From Cinclus cinclus (Eukaryota > Chordata > Aves > Passeriformes > Cinclidae), in contig NC_085052.1 in assembly GCF_963662255.1 (NCBI RefSeq), forward strand, positions 15,289,151 to 15,353,150: DNA of 64,000 bases, given 5' to 3'. The notes under the pieces are model-generated. The model did no database searches and had not been told where the DNA came from. It worked only from the letters and a program-made list of their open reading frames with translations. The first letter of the stretch is position 1, and each line of letters starts with the position of its first letter. The position numbers were made by a program, and so were the translations under genes. Of the stretch, positions 15,301 to 24,200 are shown piece by piece.

Positions 15301-18300
15301 GAACATCAGTGCAGATGAGAAACTGGGACTACAATAGGGGAGCAGAACAAAGACAAAGAGCCTTTACTGATCACCAGTTTTATGATGATTATCAAGAAGA
15401 CACGCAGCTGAAGGACCTCGACTTCAGTACCAAGGGACATGGACAGAGTCTGAGACCTTTTCATGGACACCAGTTTCATGATGATTTGCAAGCAGACAGA
15501 CAATCTTTCGACTTCAACAGAGGCCAGGAACAAAGGCAGAGATCTTTTCCTGACCATCCATCTCCTAATGATTTGCAGGAAGACAGGCAGTCAAAAGATT
15601 TTGATTTTAGTGGCAGGGGCCGTGGCCAGAGGCGAAAACTGTTCCATGAGCCCCAGTCTCGTGGTGAATTTCAGACTCAAATGCAGTTAAAAGATTTGGA
15701 TTCTGCCAGTAGAGGTCCTGGCCAAAGACTAAGATCCTTCCATGACTACAAGTCACATGATGACTTGCAGACACAGATGCAATTGGGAGATTTTGAATTT
15801 GTTAAGAGGGGTCGTGGGCAGAGGTTGAGACCTTTTAATGATCTCCAGCCTCGCAATGACTTAAAAACAGAGATGCAACTGAAAGATTATGATAATAAAG
15901 GTCCTGGACAAAGGTGCAGGCCTTTTCATGACCCTCAGCCTTATGATGTCTTACAGGAACAGACTCAATCAAAAGATTTTGATTATAAAGGGCATGGAAA
16001 AAGGCCGAGGCCTTTCCACGATCATCCAGGTCACAGTGACTTGCCACGTGAATGGTGTTCAGACAGGTAAAGCATCCTTGAGCTGTAAGAAGAGAATTAG
16101 AGAGTAGAAGTGTAAACCTCAGCAGTTTTAACTTGAATTTCAAATTAAGTATTTTTAAAAATATTTTAAAATCAATCATCCTTTTAATATATAAATGATG
16201 AGTTTATTAACTTTTTTGTTTTGACTTACAGAAGGGCTTGATGTAAGCTCATGTGTTGCAGCTTCAAAAGCCAGTGTTTCCTTAATTAGAAGGTTGTGCT
16301 TCTTTAAAATTTTTGTTTCCTCTACTGTTTAGTCATCTTGAAACAAAACTCTTGTCCCAGTTTGTTTTATACAGAAACTTACACTTAAAAAGAAGTCCTC
16401 TGGACAGAAGAGGGTATGAAATTTTATTTATGCCCTCATCCAAATGCAGATAAACAGGAATGCTACAAGGAAGTTTGACTTGTCTTTGTTTATTCCATGA
16501 GTTAATAATTTGTAAGAAATCTGCTTCAGAACTTGCATTATATTCTCACAAATACATACATCATTTGCTAGTAAACCTATTGGTTTCTGACATATTTCAA
16601 AATACTTTTAATATTGCAGAAGGTATTTAATATTTATTGGCCTAGTTAAGTTTGATTTAATTTGTTCTGTTATACAGCTAAAACAGATGATGTTATTACA
16701 GTGAAACACATGATTTTGAGGTATTAAATTACTAGTTATTATTGTTTTTATTAGAATTTTAAGTCATCTTTATTAAAAGAAGATTTTATTTCATTTGATG
16801 TGTATTTTTTTTCCAAATCTTACAACTGTTGGCAGTTTTCTTAACATGCAATTCTTTTGGTTATTTGCAGAAGTCAGTCCTTTTCTTCCCATGAAAATGT
16901 ACCAGAACCTCATTTTTCCTCATCTCCATCACTTCACAGGGATTATGGGTCTGATAACGATGACTTGAACAGAAATTACAGGTAAGTATCAGGTATCACA
17001 CATTGTTTTCTGACTTACATTTGTAGTATTACTGCCCCTGTTTCCCAGTTAAAAAATACAAATTAACTGCACAGTGTCAAAACCTGTGTTAAGTTTTTTG
17101 CTTAAATGCAGTTTAACCCATTGAATCTGAGCACTGAGTAAATAACTTGACTAATTTGTGCTCCACTGATACTGAGTTTTGGGTGTGATTATTGCATGAA
17201 TCACTGATGTAATCACTGACATGACAAGCACAGTTCAAGCTACTGAACTACATAATATGAAGATCAAGTATCAGTAAGCAAAAAAGCAAAACACTGATGC
17301 TTTTTTTAACTCTTAAGTGCTGTGTGCATCAAGCTAAGGACTTCTGCTCTGCAGGATGGTCAGACACTGAACTGGGTTGCCATCTCACATCCTTTAAGAA
17401 TGGACATACCCCCTGTACAAATTCATCTAATGAGACACAGTTTGAGGTGATTCTTGGGTACTTCTAGAGATCCTTTCCAATATAAGTGAATCTATGGTTC
17501 AGTAAGGGACGAGATTTTAAAATTTTAAAGATTGTTTTGAATTGCCTTTAAACACCACTTAACTTTACCAAGTAAGGAAAGTATTTGAGAGCAAAAAGAA
17601 TTGAAACCTATGTATTACATATATATATATATATATATAGTTTACACATTTTTAGATTGTTCTATATGTATTTTATAGGAGAGCGAGTCTTCTATTGCAG
17701 AAGAATTAATAATTAAGATATTTTGCTAAGTATATTATTGCCTATGTACTAAAGAGTTATTGTTACATATTGTACTTAAAAATGAAAACACAATCTTGGG
17801 AAAAGAACATCCCTAGGTAAAGATATCAAAGATATCCTCAGTAAACAGGTAATGTTAATTGTAAACAGCACTTTGAAACAAAACTTCCTCTAGTATAATT
17901 ACTCACTGTAAAAAGCTGTAATTTTAATCACTGGCATTGGAAAATTAATATGAACAAGTTTGCAATATCCATAGAGAGGATTTTAATGTTGGGGTAAAAA
18001 CAAGAATAAGGGTTTAATTGTTCTTTCAGTGTTAGACACAGTTAATTTCTAGTGGTGGCCATCAACAGTAAATCAACTGGTTTATTTCTAAGAATTTCAC
18101 TATTCATATTTGTTCTTGCAGTAATCGACCACATTGTCCTGAAGACAATAGGAGAATGCATCCCTCAGAGGAATTTAATAGAGGAAAAAACAGATTTGCA
18201 CCATACTCTTCACAAACAATGCACCCATCTTCATCCTTACACCAAGAAGATAGCTCAATAGACTATGAACGAAAGCCTTTTCAGGGTGAAACTACCAGAA

Positions 18301-18434
18301 GCATGGAACAAAGTAAAAGATTGCCAGTTGTAACAGTTGATTACAATTATGGTCTGCCACTAGATTGTGGACCTGAAGAGGAAGAGAGATCACATTATGA
18401 TTTACCACCAGGAGACCACTACAATTGGAACTGA
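354..18434 (+). CDS. DUSP11: DUSP11 (PIR1), RNA 5'-triphosphatase; 11 coding exons, about 660 aa
   Basis: The protein removes gamma and beta phosphates from 5'-triphosphorylated RNA, including Pol III products, and acts mainly in the nucleus (family knowledge). Exons 354-382, 6072-6147, 9531-9662, 10518-10641, 12933-12993, 13096-13142, 13576-13651, 14508-14609, 15155-16066, 16871-16981 and 18122-18434 sum to 1983 nt, a whole number of codons ending in TGA, and every junction keeps phase. The N-terminal half matches human DUSP11 segment by segment: PGTRFIAFKVPL (about residues 22-33), LGLIIDLTYT (about 63-72), the cysteine phosphatase loop HCTNGINRTG (127-136, Cys128 and Arg134), then TGYLICRYLIDVEG. 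The C-terminal half is expanded by nine tandem units at residues 232-511. The human protein is about 330-377 aa, so this one is close to twice as long. The start at 354 was chosen because MVKKNTIPDG leads directly into the conserved block. Identification of the catalytic half is secure; the extreme N terminus is less so. Confidence 0.93.
383..6071 (+). other. DUSP11 intron 1
   Basis: A 5.7 kb AT-rich intron from GTAAGT to TTCCTTACAG. It contains one clear CR1 3' tail (about 2276-2535). The open frames inside it, on both strands, are short and resemble no family I recognise. Confidence 0.75.
2276..2535 (+). repeat. CR1 LINE 3'-end fragment
   Basis: Reads as the avian CR1 3' region in the + direction. 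It starts at an ACAAGGGG block, then shows GGTTGCCCAGAGAAGTT, TTTGAGCAACCTG, GGAAGGTGTCCCTGCC and AGTTGGAACTATATGATGCT, and ends in the CCATTCTGTGATG tail. It is diverged and 5'-truncated, as most CR1 copies are. It sits in DUSP11 intron 1. Confidence 0.85.
6072..6147 (+). CDS. DUSP11: DUSP11 coding exon 2
   Basis: Acceptor TTCCTTACAG, donor GTATGT. Completes the split Gly and encodes WRSLTPVGQPIPGTRFIAF then KVPLKG, the highly conserved N-terminal block of the DUSP11 catalytic domain. Enters in phase 2 and leaves in phase 0. Confidence 0.92.
6148..9530 (+). other. DUSP11 intron 2
   Basis: A 3.4 kb intron. The stretch at about 7130-7760 is less AT-rich and carries overlapping open frames of 87-99 codons on both strands. 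It shows no splice-flanked exon pattern and no recognisable protein, and may be a worn repeat. Nothing else stands out. Confidence 0.7.
9531..9662 (+). CDS. DUSP11: DUSP11 coding exon 3
   Basis: Exactly 44 codons between TTTGTAG and GTAACA. Contains LGLIIDLTYTTRYYEVK, nearly identical to human DUSP11 LGLIIDLTYTQRYYKPE. This is the beta strand and loop preceding the phosphatase core. Confidence 0.95.
10518..10641 (+). CDS. DUSP11: DUSP11 coding exon 4
   Basis: Encodes DLPKSVQYKKLYTVGLEVPD and the following helix. This corresponds to human DLPETVPYLKIFTVGHQVPD. Acceptor TTGTTAG, donor GTAAAT; leaves in phase 1 to supply the G of Glu121. Confidence 0.94.
10642..12932 (+). other. DUSP11 intron 4
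   Basis: A 2.3 kb AT-rich intron with only short chance open frames. I see no repeat family or second gene in it. Confidence 0.65.
12933..12993 (+). CDS. DUSP11: DUSP11 coding exon 5 (active site)
   Basis: Encodes EKLIGVHCTNGINRTGYLIC and the start of Arg. The HCx5R signature gives nucleophile Cys128 and phosphate-binding Arg134. Human has HCTHGLNRTG, so two loop positions differ conservatively and the enzyme should be active. A NAGNAG-like acceptor (TAGAG) is present; the first AG keeps the frame and the expected Glu. Confidence 0.96.
13096..13142 (+). CDS. DUSP11: DUSP11 coding exon 6
   Basis: A 47 nt exon encoding YLIDVEGWDPETAIQ. Matches human YLIDVEGVRPDDAIE. Acceptor TTCTTCAG, donor GTAGGT; the intron before it is only 102 nt. 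Confidence 0.94.
13576..13651 (+). CDS. DUSP11: DUSP11 coding exon 7
   Basis: Encodes AFGDARGHRMDGLVYLTDLR then TQPMR. Corresponds to human ELFNRCRGHCLERQNYIEDL, with the conserved RGH motif, and closes the catalytic domain at about residue 182. Donor GTAAGC. Confidence 0.92.
14508..14609 (+). CDS. DUSP11: DUSP11 coding exon 8
   Basis: Encodes an acidic linker, SNLGMDVWDADEDIIPPPHA onward to NEDFQG. The acceptor is a long pyrimidine tract ending CTCCTAG. The donor falls within GGGGTAATA; the cut before 14610 keeps the phase needed for the next exon. Confidence 0.85.
15155..16066 (+). CDS. DUSP11: DUSP11 coding exon 9, tandem-repeat exon (304 codons)
   Basis: A single 912 nt exon from TTCCTAACAG to GTAAAG, open throughout in the frame inherited from exon 8. 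It begins with half a unit (GSGKRLRIYDDHSYND), followed by nine full units at 15201-16040 and then LPREWCSD. Basic RG/GQR patches alternate with acidic and aromatic DFDF patches. The region is low in predicted order, by inspection, and looks like an RNA- or protein-interaction tail (inference). I know of no matching repeat array in human DUSP11. Confidence 0.9.
15201..16040 (+). repeat. DUSP11: Nine coding tandem repeats of 29-32 codons in DUSP11
   Basis: Unit boundaries read by eye: 15201-15296, 15297-15389, 15390-15485, 15486-15572, 15573-15668, 15669-15764, 15765-15860, 15861-15950, 15951-16040. The unit's first half is roughly LQxxMQLKDFDF. After a two-residue gap the second half is RGxGQRxRPFHDHQ, ending xxDD. 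All length differences are multiples of three (87, 90, 93 or 96 nt), so every indel keeps the frame. Units 5-7 (about 96 nt each) look most alike, and unit 4 is shortest. Confidence 0.92.
16067..16870 (+). other. DUSP11 intron 9
   Basis: An 804 nt AT-rich intron, GTAAAG to TTTGCAG. I see nothing in it beyond splice signals. Confidence 0.7.
16871..16981 (+). CDS. DUSP11: DUSP11 coding exon 10
   Basis: Encodes a Ser/His-rich segment, SQSFSSHENVPEPHFSSSPS onward to DDLNRNYR. The frame continues from exon 9 through a split Arg codon and leaves in phase 2 at a strong GTAAGT donor. It has no recognisable domain; it belongs to the disordered tail. Confidence 0.85.
17360..17505 (+). repeat. Diverged CR1-like 3' tail
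   Basis: CTGGGTTGCCATCTC, a GAGGTGATTCTTGGGTACTT block, CTAGAGATCCTTTCCAA and GTGAATCTATGGTTCAG follow the order of a CR1 3' end. The copy is old, and the 5' limit is uncertain. Confidence 0.5.
17619..17638. repeat. (AT)10 microsatellite
   Basis: A perfect alternating AT run inside DUSP11 intron 10. Confidence 0.95.
18122..18434 (+). CDS. DUSP11: DUSP11 coding exon 11 (terminal)
   Basis: Acceptor TGTTCTTGCAG. Encodes about 103 residues, from SNRPHCPEDNRRMHPSEEF to a C terminus GDHYNWN followed by TGA. It is rich in Arg, Tyr and acidic residues with no known domain. Human DUSP11 also ends in a Tyr/Trp-rich tail, but similarity is weak. Confidence 0.85.
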
Positions 18435-18777
18435 ATAAAAAGGACAATGTTTGCTCTGCTTAGAATTGCTTTTACCTATTTTGTTTTGTATGTGGACCAA
18501 CTTTTTTTTAAAGCAAATTAGTTAAATGAAAATTTCAGTAGTAAAGAACAGGTCTATATTGTAAGATTAGCTTCTACTGATGTTTGGTTCTTTATTAGGC
18601 TGTATTTTAAGTGTCATTGGAGACAATGTCTCTGTAACACATGGAATTAAAGCAGTCCTTCCTTTTAGTGAAATTGCAACCCTGAAACAAACAACCCCTT
18701 AAAACAAACAACTTTGAGTGATTGTGTTTGTTTTTTGTTTTACAGTTCTTTAAAATATACGTGATTTCCAGATGCAT

Positions 18778-18787
18778 AATAAATAAA
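18778..18787 (+). terminator. DUSP11 polyadenylation signals
   Basis: Two overlapping AATAAA hexamers (18778-18783 and 18782-18787), about 345 nt after the DUSP11 stop codon. This implies a short 3' UTR ending near 18.8 kb. Confidence 0.75.
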
Positions 18788-19113
18788 ACATTGCACTATC
18801 AGGTAGACTAGCATTGAAATTATAGGGAAAATACTTAAAAGTGAATGAAGCCAAGTTATGTCCAGTTCATCCTTTAATCTGAAAACAGAAGTTTGAATTA
18901 TTGCTAACAATCACTGCAGCATCACAATTTACTTCCATATTATCTGTACCATCCACTGAACTGACATAGTTGCATTCTTTTTCATAGCAGAATTTTTCCC
19001 AGATTGCTAAGAATATGTAAGCAGGTGGAGTTCAGATATTCTAAATGTCAGCCTTGCTTATCAGTAATTGGAATATCTCATCCTGATTGTGTGGTTTTTT
19101 TTCGATTCCTTAG

Positions 19114-19184
19114 GTTACCTATGTTTCAGAATAGCCCACTGCAGGTAAATTCCACCAGTTTCTCAGCAACAAATCCTAAGGAAG
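19114..19184 (+). CDS. Candidate exon of an unidentified gene
   Basis: A T-rich acceptor ending CCTTAG and the donor GTAGGT bound 71 nt open in one useful frame: LPMFQNSPLQVNSTSFSATN then PKE. It enters in phase 2 and leaves in phase 1. It lies only about 330 nt past the DUSP11 polyA signals, and its entry phase equals the exit phase of DUSP11 exon 10, so it could also be an alternative DUSP11 end. The product is not recognised. Confidence 0.3.
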
Positions 19185-20410
19185 GTAGGTCAAGTGTATC
19201 ACCTTAGCAGTCGTGACTGGCCAAGGGCACTGGTGCCTGTGTACTTACACCTCATAGTTTGTCAGCCATATCTGTCCTGCTCCACAGTTCTGTTTTTTAC
19301 TAGTTTCTTCTTAGAGCAGAGTACTCAGAACAGAAGACTTACTTCTTCAGGTGAGCTCATTTTAAGCCATGTATCGAGCAATCTCCTGAACTGTGTGTGG
19401 CTCTCACCAAAGTAGTGCAACAAACAGAAACTGAATTTATGCTGCACAGTAGCACCAACAGCTCCTACTATGGATAAAGATATCATAGGGTGGAAAACAG
19501 TATTACTGTAATACTTAGGTAAATTAAAATACCTACATTTTTCATTATTATTCCATTTTAATACTTAAAGAAATACGATCAGGGTAGACCATTATATTAA
19601 AATAAACAATTGAATGCAAGCTACTTAAGTCATGCAGTTAAGACATTGCCTTAAAAGCAAAGCTTTAAAGCATCAAGCAAGAGAGCTAGAGGGTGTAGGT
19701 ATACACTAGAAAACTGGGGAAAAAAGTGTTCATAGCCAAAACCCAGAAAGTTTTTCTTTGCCTTTTAGTGGCAGCATAAAACCCAGATTTCTGAATTGGT
19801 GGTTCTGAACTAAATAAGAATTAGATTGGAGTATCTTGTAACTCCTGTTGTTTTGTAACACATGCAAACAGTTCCCTAGTGAAAGGGCTCCATGGATATA
19901 AATTCATACTGCAAATGCTTTATTGCCTGTGCAACTGGTAGAACAACTTTGGCTTTGTTCATTGTGCTAAGTAAATAGTTGTCTCATTTTCACAGCAGCT
20001 TTGTATTTCCCATTAAATTGTATTTGCCATCAAATTTGATGGTGAGCTTCATTCATGTGGTCTCGGGAATTAAGCTCTGTCTATATAAACTGGTTGTGGA
20101 ACTGAACACTAAATGTTAAGAAAAGGCAAGTTCCTTCACTTGCCTTTTTTTTTAATGGAGTTGTAAGATGAGAATCTTTAGACTTGTTTATTTGGAAGCA
20201 AGAAAGATCTGCAACATGGGCTACTATAGTGCTAGATCCTTTTAAAAATAAAAAAAATCCACCCTGGCATTCTCCAGCAGGGACCCAAGAATTACAGACT
20301 GATATTACAAGCATTTGTTTGAGCTTTTTTTTTCTACTGTGTATGCAGTATTCGTAAAGTGAATAAAGAGCAGCAACCTTGTTATTTTTGGTTAAGGGTT
20401 TTTTATTTAG

Positions 20411-20589
20411 GATTGCAGTGACCCTACAGTCAATCCTTTGCTAATTCAGACTGGAGAGCTGACAAGCTGGTGCGCTGGAAAGCTTAGTGAAGAAGAAATG
20501 TGGCAGAAGAAGTTAAGATCAGCAGCAGTTCTTACCAGCCCTTGTGAGTTCCTGCAGGACCCTTTGAGGGCTCAGATGCAAACAACCAG
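20411..20589 (+). CDS. Candidate exon of an unidentified gene
   Basis: Acceptor TTTTTTATTTAG, donor GTGGTG, 179 nt. Only one of three frames is open, for 59 codons, beginning DCSDPTVNPLLIQTGELTSW and containing KLSEEEMWQKKLRSAAVL. Enters in phase 0 and leaves in phase 2. An internal GTGAGT at 20544 is an alternative donor. The sequence reads like protein, but I match it to no family. Confidence 0.35.
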
Positions 20590-21296
20590 GTGGTGCAATT
20601 CCTGTTACCTGACAAAATATTTGTCACTTTCCTACCTCTGTTGAATGTCTCTCTTCAGGGACCATTGTTAGACGTGATGTTTCCACAAGTGGTTTTGCGA
20701 AGACTATATGGAAATAGACATAGATTTGTTTGTTTGTTTATAATTTAGGATAAGGCTTTCCACCCCATTGTTCCTAATGAAATTAGGCAGAACTAAGCCC
20801 ACATAATACATTGTGAACTCCAGCTGACATTTACTTCAAATTCCACAGTTGATTTATCACTGTGTATTCACATCTGTACTATTTAATTGCTAATTAAATT
20901 CACAGGGTGAAGAATGAAATTAAATTAAAAGTTTCTTGGTTTTTAAGGGAATATTGTTATAGCAGCACTCATAAATAAAACACAGTACTTTTATCTATTT
21001 CACAGTTGTACAAAAAGGTCATAAAATTCGGCTGGCTTCTTTTGTGTATGTTCTCAGCAAACCTAGAACTAGCTGTTGTTGTATCACAGAGCATGAAAAG
21101 CCAGATAGTGTTGGTTTCCTGCTGCCCTTGGTGTGAAATTTTGAAGCAAATAACAAGAATAGAGAAAATCCAGATTAAGTACAAAATTATTTATTGAAGT
21201 TAAAACAGTTCTAATATATATGTGTTGAACTCAACACTCAGAAAACTTTTTTTCTATTGCTGTCCTGAAGTCATGTTTTCATTGGATTTTTATCAG

Positions 21297-21387
21297 ATGG
21301 TGAAGCCCTTGTGCCAGCTTGCCCTGAGCTGTGATCATCCTGAGTTAGGAAGTGTTCAGGTGCTTCCTGGAAACACTGAAAGTTCAG
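21297..21387 (+). CDS. Candidate exon of an unidentified gene
   Basis: Acceptor GGATTTTTATCAG, donor GTGAGC, 91 nt. The open frame begins MVKPLCQLALSCDHPELGSV and leaves in phase 1. It does not join in phase to the block at 20411-20589, so either an exon between them was missed or one call is wrong. Confidence 0.25.
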
Positions 21388-22030
21388 GTGAGCTCTATGC
21401 AGAAGGCTGATTCCCAAGAATGGCTTGGGAAAAGGAGAGGTCAGCTCCAACAGAAAACCAGAACACAAGGATGAAACTAAATTTATATGTAGAAATCTCC
21501 AATGTACAGTGTTTAGTTTCCTGTGTGAAGGACATTACCTTTAAAAAGCCTAGAAAGGTTTGCATGTGACTGTTTTTTGCTCTCAGCTGAGGGAAAAGGT
21601 AAACGACCTACAAGGAGTTACAAGTGTAATTTGGATCCTTCCTGTTTATTTGCCTCTGAAGTAACTGCTAGCAAGCTGCAGGCTTTCTCTTTGCATGTGC
21701 AGAAATGATCCACAATGTGTTACCCTTCAAATTTGGGCTGCACTACTACAACCAGTGTCCCAGGACCAGCAGTTCAATGACCTGAGCAGCATCTTCTCAA
21801 AGAAGATCAATTCTTTCTCAAAATGTCTTATGTGAAGCATCCAGAAATGCAGGCACCCAAAGAACCTGCTCAGTGCTGAGAGAAGAAGGAAGGCATTCCC
21901 CATCTGGGGTTTAGCAAGGAGATATGAATCCTTGGCTGCTGTGAAGAGCAGTTTATTTAAGATGTGTGTGCAAACAAAAAAAAATAGCTTCCATGTTGTC
22001 ACCAACCACTAGAGCTTGTTTCCTCTCCAG

Positions 22031-22162
22031 GCTGATTCTTACTCGCTCCAGTTGTCAGCAGGCTGTGCCTTACTGGTTCCAGTGGCCAGCAGTTACCAAA
22101 GCAGCCGCTCCCTTTCTTCCTTTCATGGGGAGCCAGAAAAACAGATGACAAAAAGGAACCAG
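22031..22162 (+). CDS. Candidate exon of an unidentified gene
   Basis: A strong acceptor (TTTCCTCTCCAG) and donor GTGAGG bound 132 nt, exactly 44 codons, open in phase 0. It starts ADSYSLQLSAGCALLVPVAS and continues through a Ser-rich stretch to EKQMTKRNQ. Its exit phase fits the block at 26172. The product is not recognised. Confidence 0.35.
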
Positions 22163-22938
22163 GTGAGGAAGCAACTTGATTCTTTGCCTTCCTGAGATGA
22201 GAAGACAATGCAGGGGTTGTGGGGGAAAGACGGGAAAAGAAATATTTTTAAAAAGAAAAATGAAGGAGGGGGGAAAATGAAAATTGAAGTGTCAGGGGGA
22301 GAGAGTCACCAGTGTGGGGGAAGAAATGTGCAAAAGGTGCATGTGTAAAAAGCTGCTGAAAGATTACTGGGTATAAAAAGAGGGCACATGCTGGAGGAGT
22401 TCCTGGCCACTTCTTATCTGGTTGGGTCTTTTAAGCTGTGCCTGTGGCTCTGTGTGAGCTGATGTAAATAACAGTTATCAAAAAAATACAGGAGCACTCA
22501 GACCTCTAATCCTAGAGTAAAGTCATGTGGGACCTTAAAACTAATTAAGGTTTCTCTCTAAGCTTTAAATCTAGTCTATATGTAGTATAATATCCTGACT
22601 GTATTCCCTGTAGAATCCAATGAGAATTTTAGACAGTCAAATAAGAAACTACTCCACAAACCTATTCCACATTTAAAACAAGCTCAGTTTTTACTGGGTA
22701 TCAGGAATCCCATCATTTGAGGAATCCAAGAATAAAATTCAATTTGTCTATTACAGGTACATACCTGTCTTATCTCACACTTTCAGGACAGCATGAAAAC
22801 ACACTATAATGTTGCTATTACTGTACCTATCACACAAAATTTACAGTTATAAATTAGTTAAAGTGTAACAAATCTGAAGTAACTCTCTAAGAAGTACAAC
22901 AAGCAAGTCAACACAATACATACTCAAAGCAGGAGACG

Positions 22939-23072
22939 TTTATTCCTTTATGAAGAACACTCAGGACTGAATGTTCCACAAAGGAAGATGAAAGAACCTT
23001 CAACACAGATAAACCTGATAAAATTGTTACAGATGAGGATGTTCTCCATGTAGTTCTCAAAGGGCCTCTTCT
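22939..23072 (-). other. Possible minus-strand terminal exon and polyA signal
   Basis: On the minus strand a pyrimidine-rich acceptor (CTTCTTTCTGTTTATGTTAG) precedes about 130 nt that end at AATAAA (22944-22939). A GT-rich stretch follows, as expected past a cleavage site. One frame is open for about 40 codons, and another stops after a few. No matching upstream exon was identified, so it could be chance. Confidence 0.2.
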
Positions 23073-24119
23073 AACATAAACAGAAAGAAGTTTTTATTTT
23101 CAGAGTTATACTACCAAAGAAAAACAAAATTAACTCTTTTAGGAGAAGAAAACAGAATTCACATTATTGTTAGTATCTGTTAATCTCAGTCCATCTTTGA
23201 TATGCACAAAATAAATTTTAACAAAAAAGTATGAATTGGTATATCCAAATGCTAGAGCTGATTGATCCTTGTCTGCACACTTCAGGTGAAAAATGGGACC
23301 TTCATATGCTGGTATCAACATCATGTTGTAGATATTCAATAGGAATTCTGGTAAATTCTGATATTCACATGTTGGAAATCTTTCATAGGCCTAAAATATA
23401 TTCTGAGAAACAATATTTGCAAATTAAAGTAGAAGGAAAACAGTTACTGTTTTCTATCACATAAATATAGGAGTTAAAATATATAGAGACCAAAGGGTAC
23501 ATGTACCAGACTTGTTTTAAAATCTAATTTAAACTCATTAACTGCTGTAGAATTTGTGATGATGGCCACAGATTAGCTTTCTTTTTTATCTTTGAAAAGC
23601 AACAGCTTTTGGAAAGAGCTGGACTAGATGTGAAACCTCTGGCCTTGTTTATTCAGCATTATAGTGTGCTTCTGAATCCTTATGTCCCTGATGACAGAGG
23701 TGCTTTTCTATTTATGCTCTTTGTATTCAGTTTGTGCACACTGGAATTATGTGCACTTTTTTTTTTTAACTCCACAGACTAATGTCCCTCTTGCATTAGG
23801 TCATGAAAAAATAAAGAACAGACTTACTGAAATTAAATTTTTTAAAAGCCCTTGAAACCACCCAACTTTAGATAATAGAAAAACTTAGTAAAAGGTCTCT
23901 AGTTTTTTCTCTCATGTTATTTTTATGTTGCATTTTTCCACAGGCTGTATAAAGACCTGCAGACTTATAGGAAGAGTTTGACCTCATTACTTCCCTTTCT
24001 CTTTGTCTCTGACTGGCTCTTTTGTGTCTATTACCTTGATCCAAACAAGCCCAATTAGATACTTGACATGAGCTTTTCTCCCCTTCAATTTTTTTTTCTG
24101 GATATGAAATATTCAATTC

Positions 24120-24200
24120 ATTTTTACATATGTGTGTATATCTATGTATAAATCTAGGTATATGTGCATTATAAACATATATATACATATATATGTATTT
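24120..24200. repeat. TA/TATG-rich low-complexity stretch
   Basis: Imperfect TATATG and TGTATA runs between the candidate exons. Simple sequence only. Confidence 0.7.

Larger units (their letters stand above)
16982..18121 (+). other. DUSP11 intron 10 with CR1-like tail and AT microsatellite
   Basis: A 1.1 kb intron. It contains a short CR1-type 3' fragment at about 17360-17505 and an (AT)10 run at 17619-17638. Confidence 0.65.

Noticed and set aside
15306..16179. Other-frame and minus-strand frames across DUSP11 exon 9
   Set aside because: Shadows of the tandem-repeat coding sequence; periodic codon use keeps stops out of other frames.
19315..19350. 36-nt block with good acceptor and GTGAGC donor
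   Set aside because: Very short, and its exit phase does not fit any following block. Kept only as a weak hint of the candidate locus.
19996..20041. 46-nt block between TTTTCACAG and GTGAGC
   Set aside because: Fits the entry phase of the block at 20411 but needs an unseen phase-2 exon before it. Too short to support alone.
20645..20716. Exon-like stretch after TCTCTCTTCAG
   Set aside because: No usable donor, and it is out of phase with the preceding block unless an alternative donor is used.
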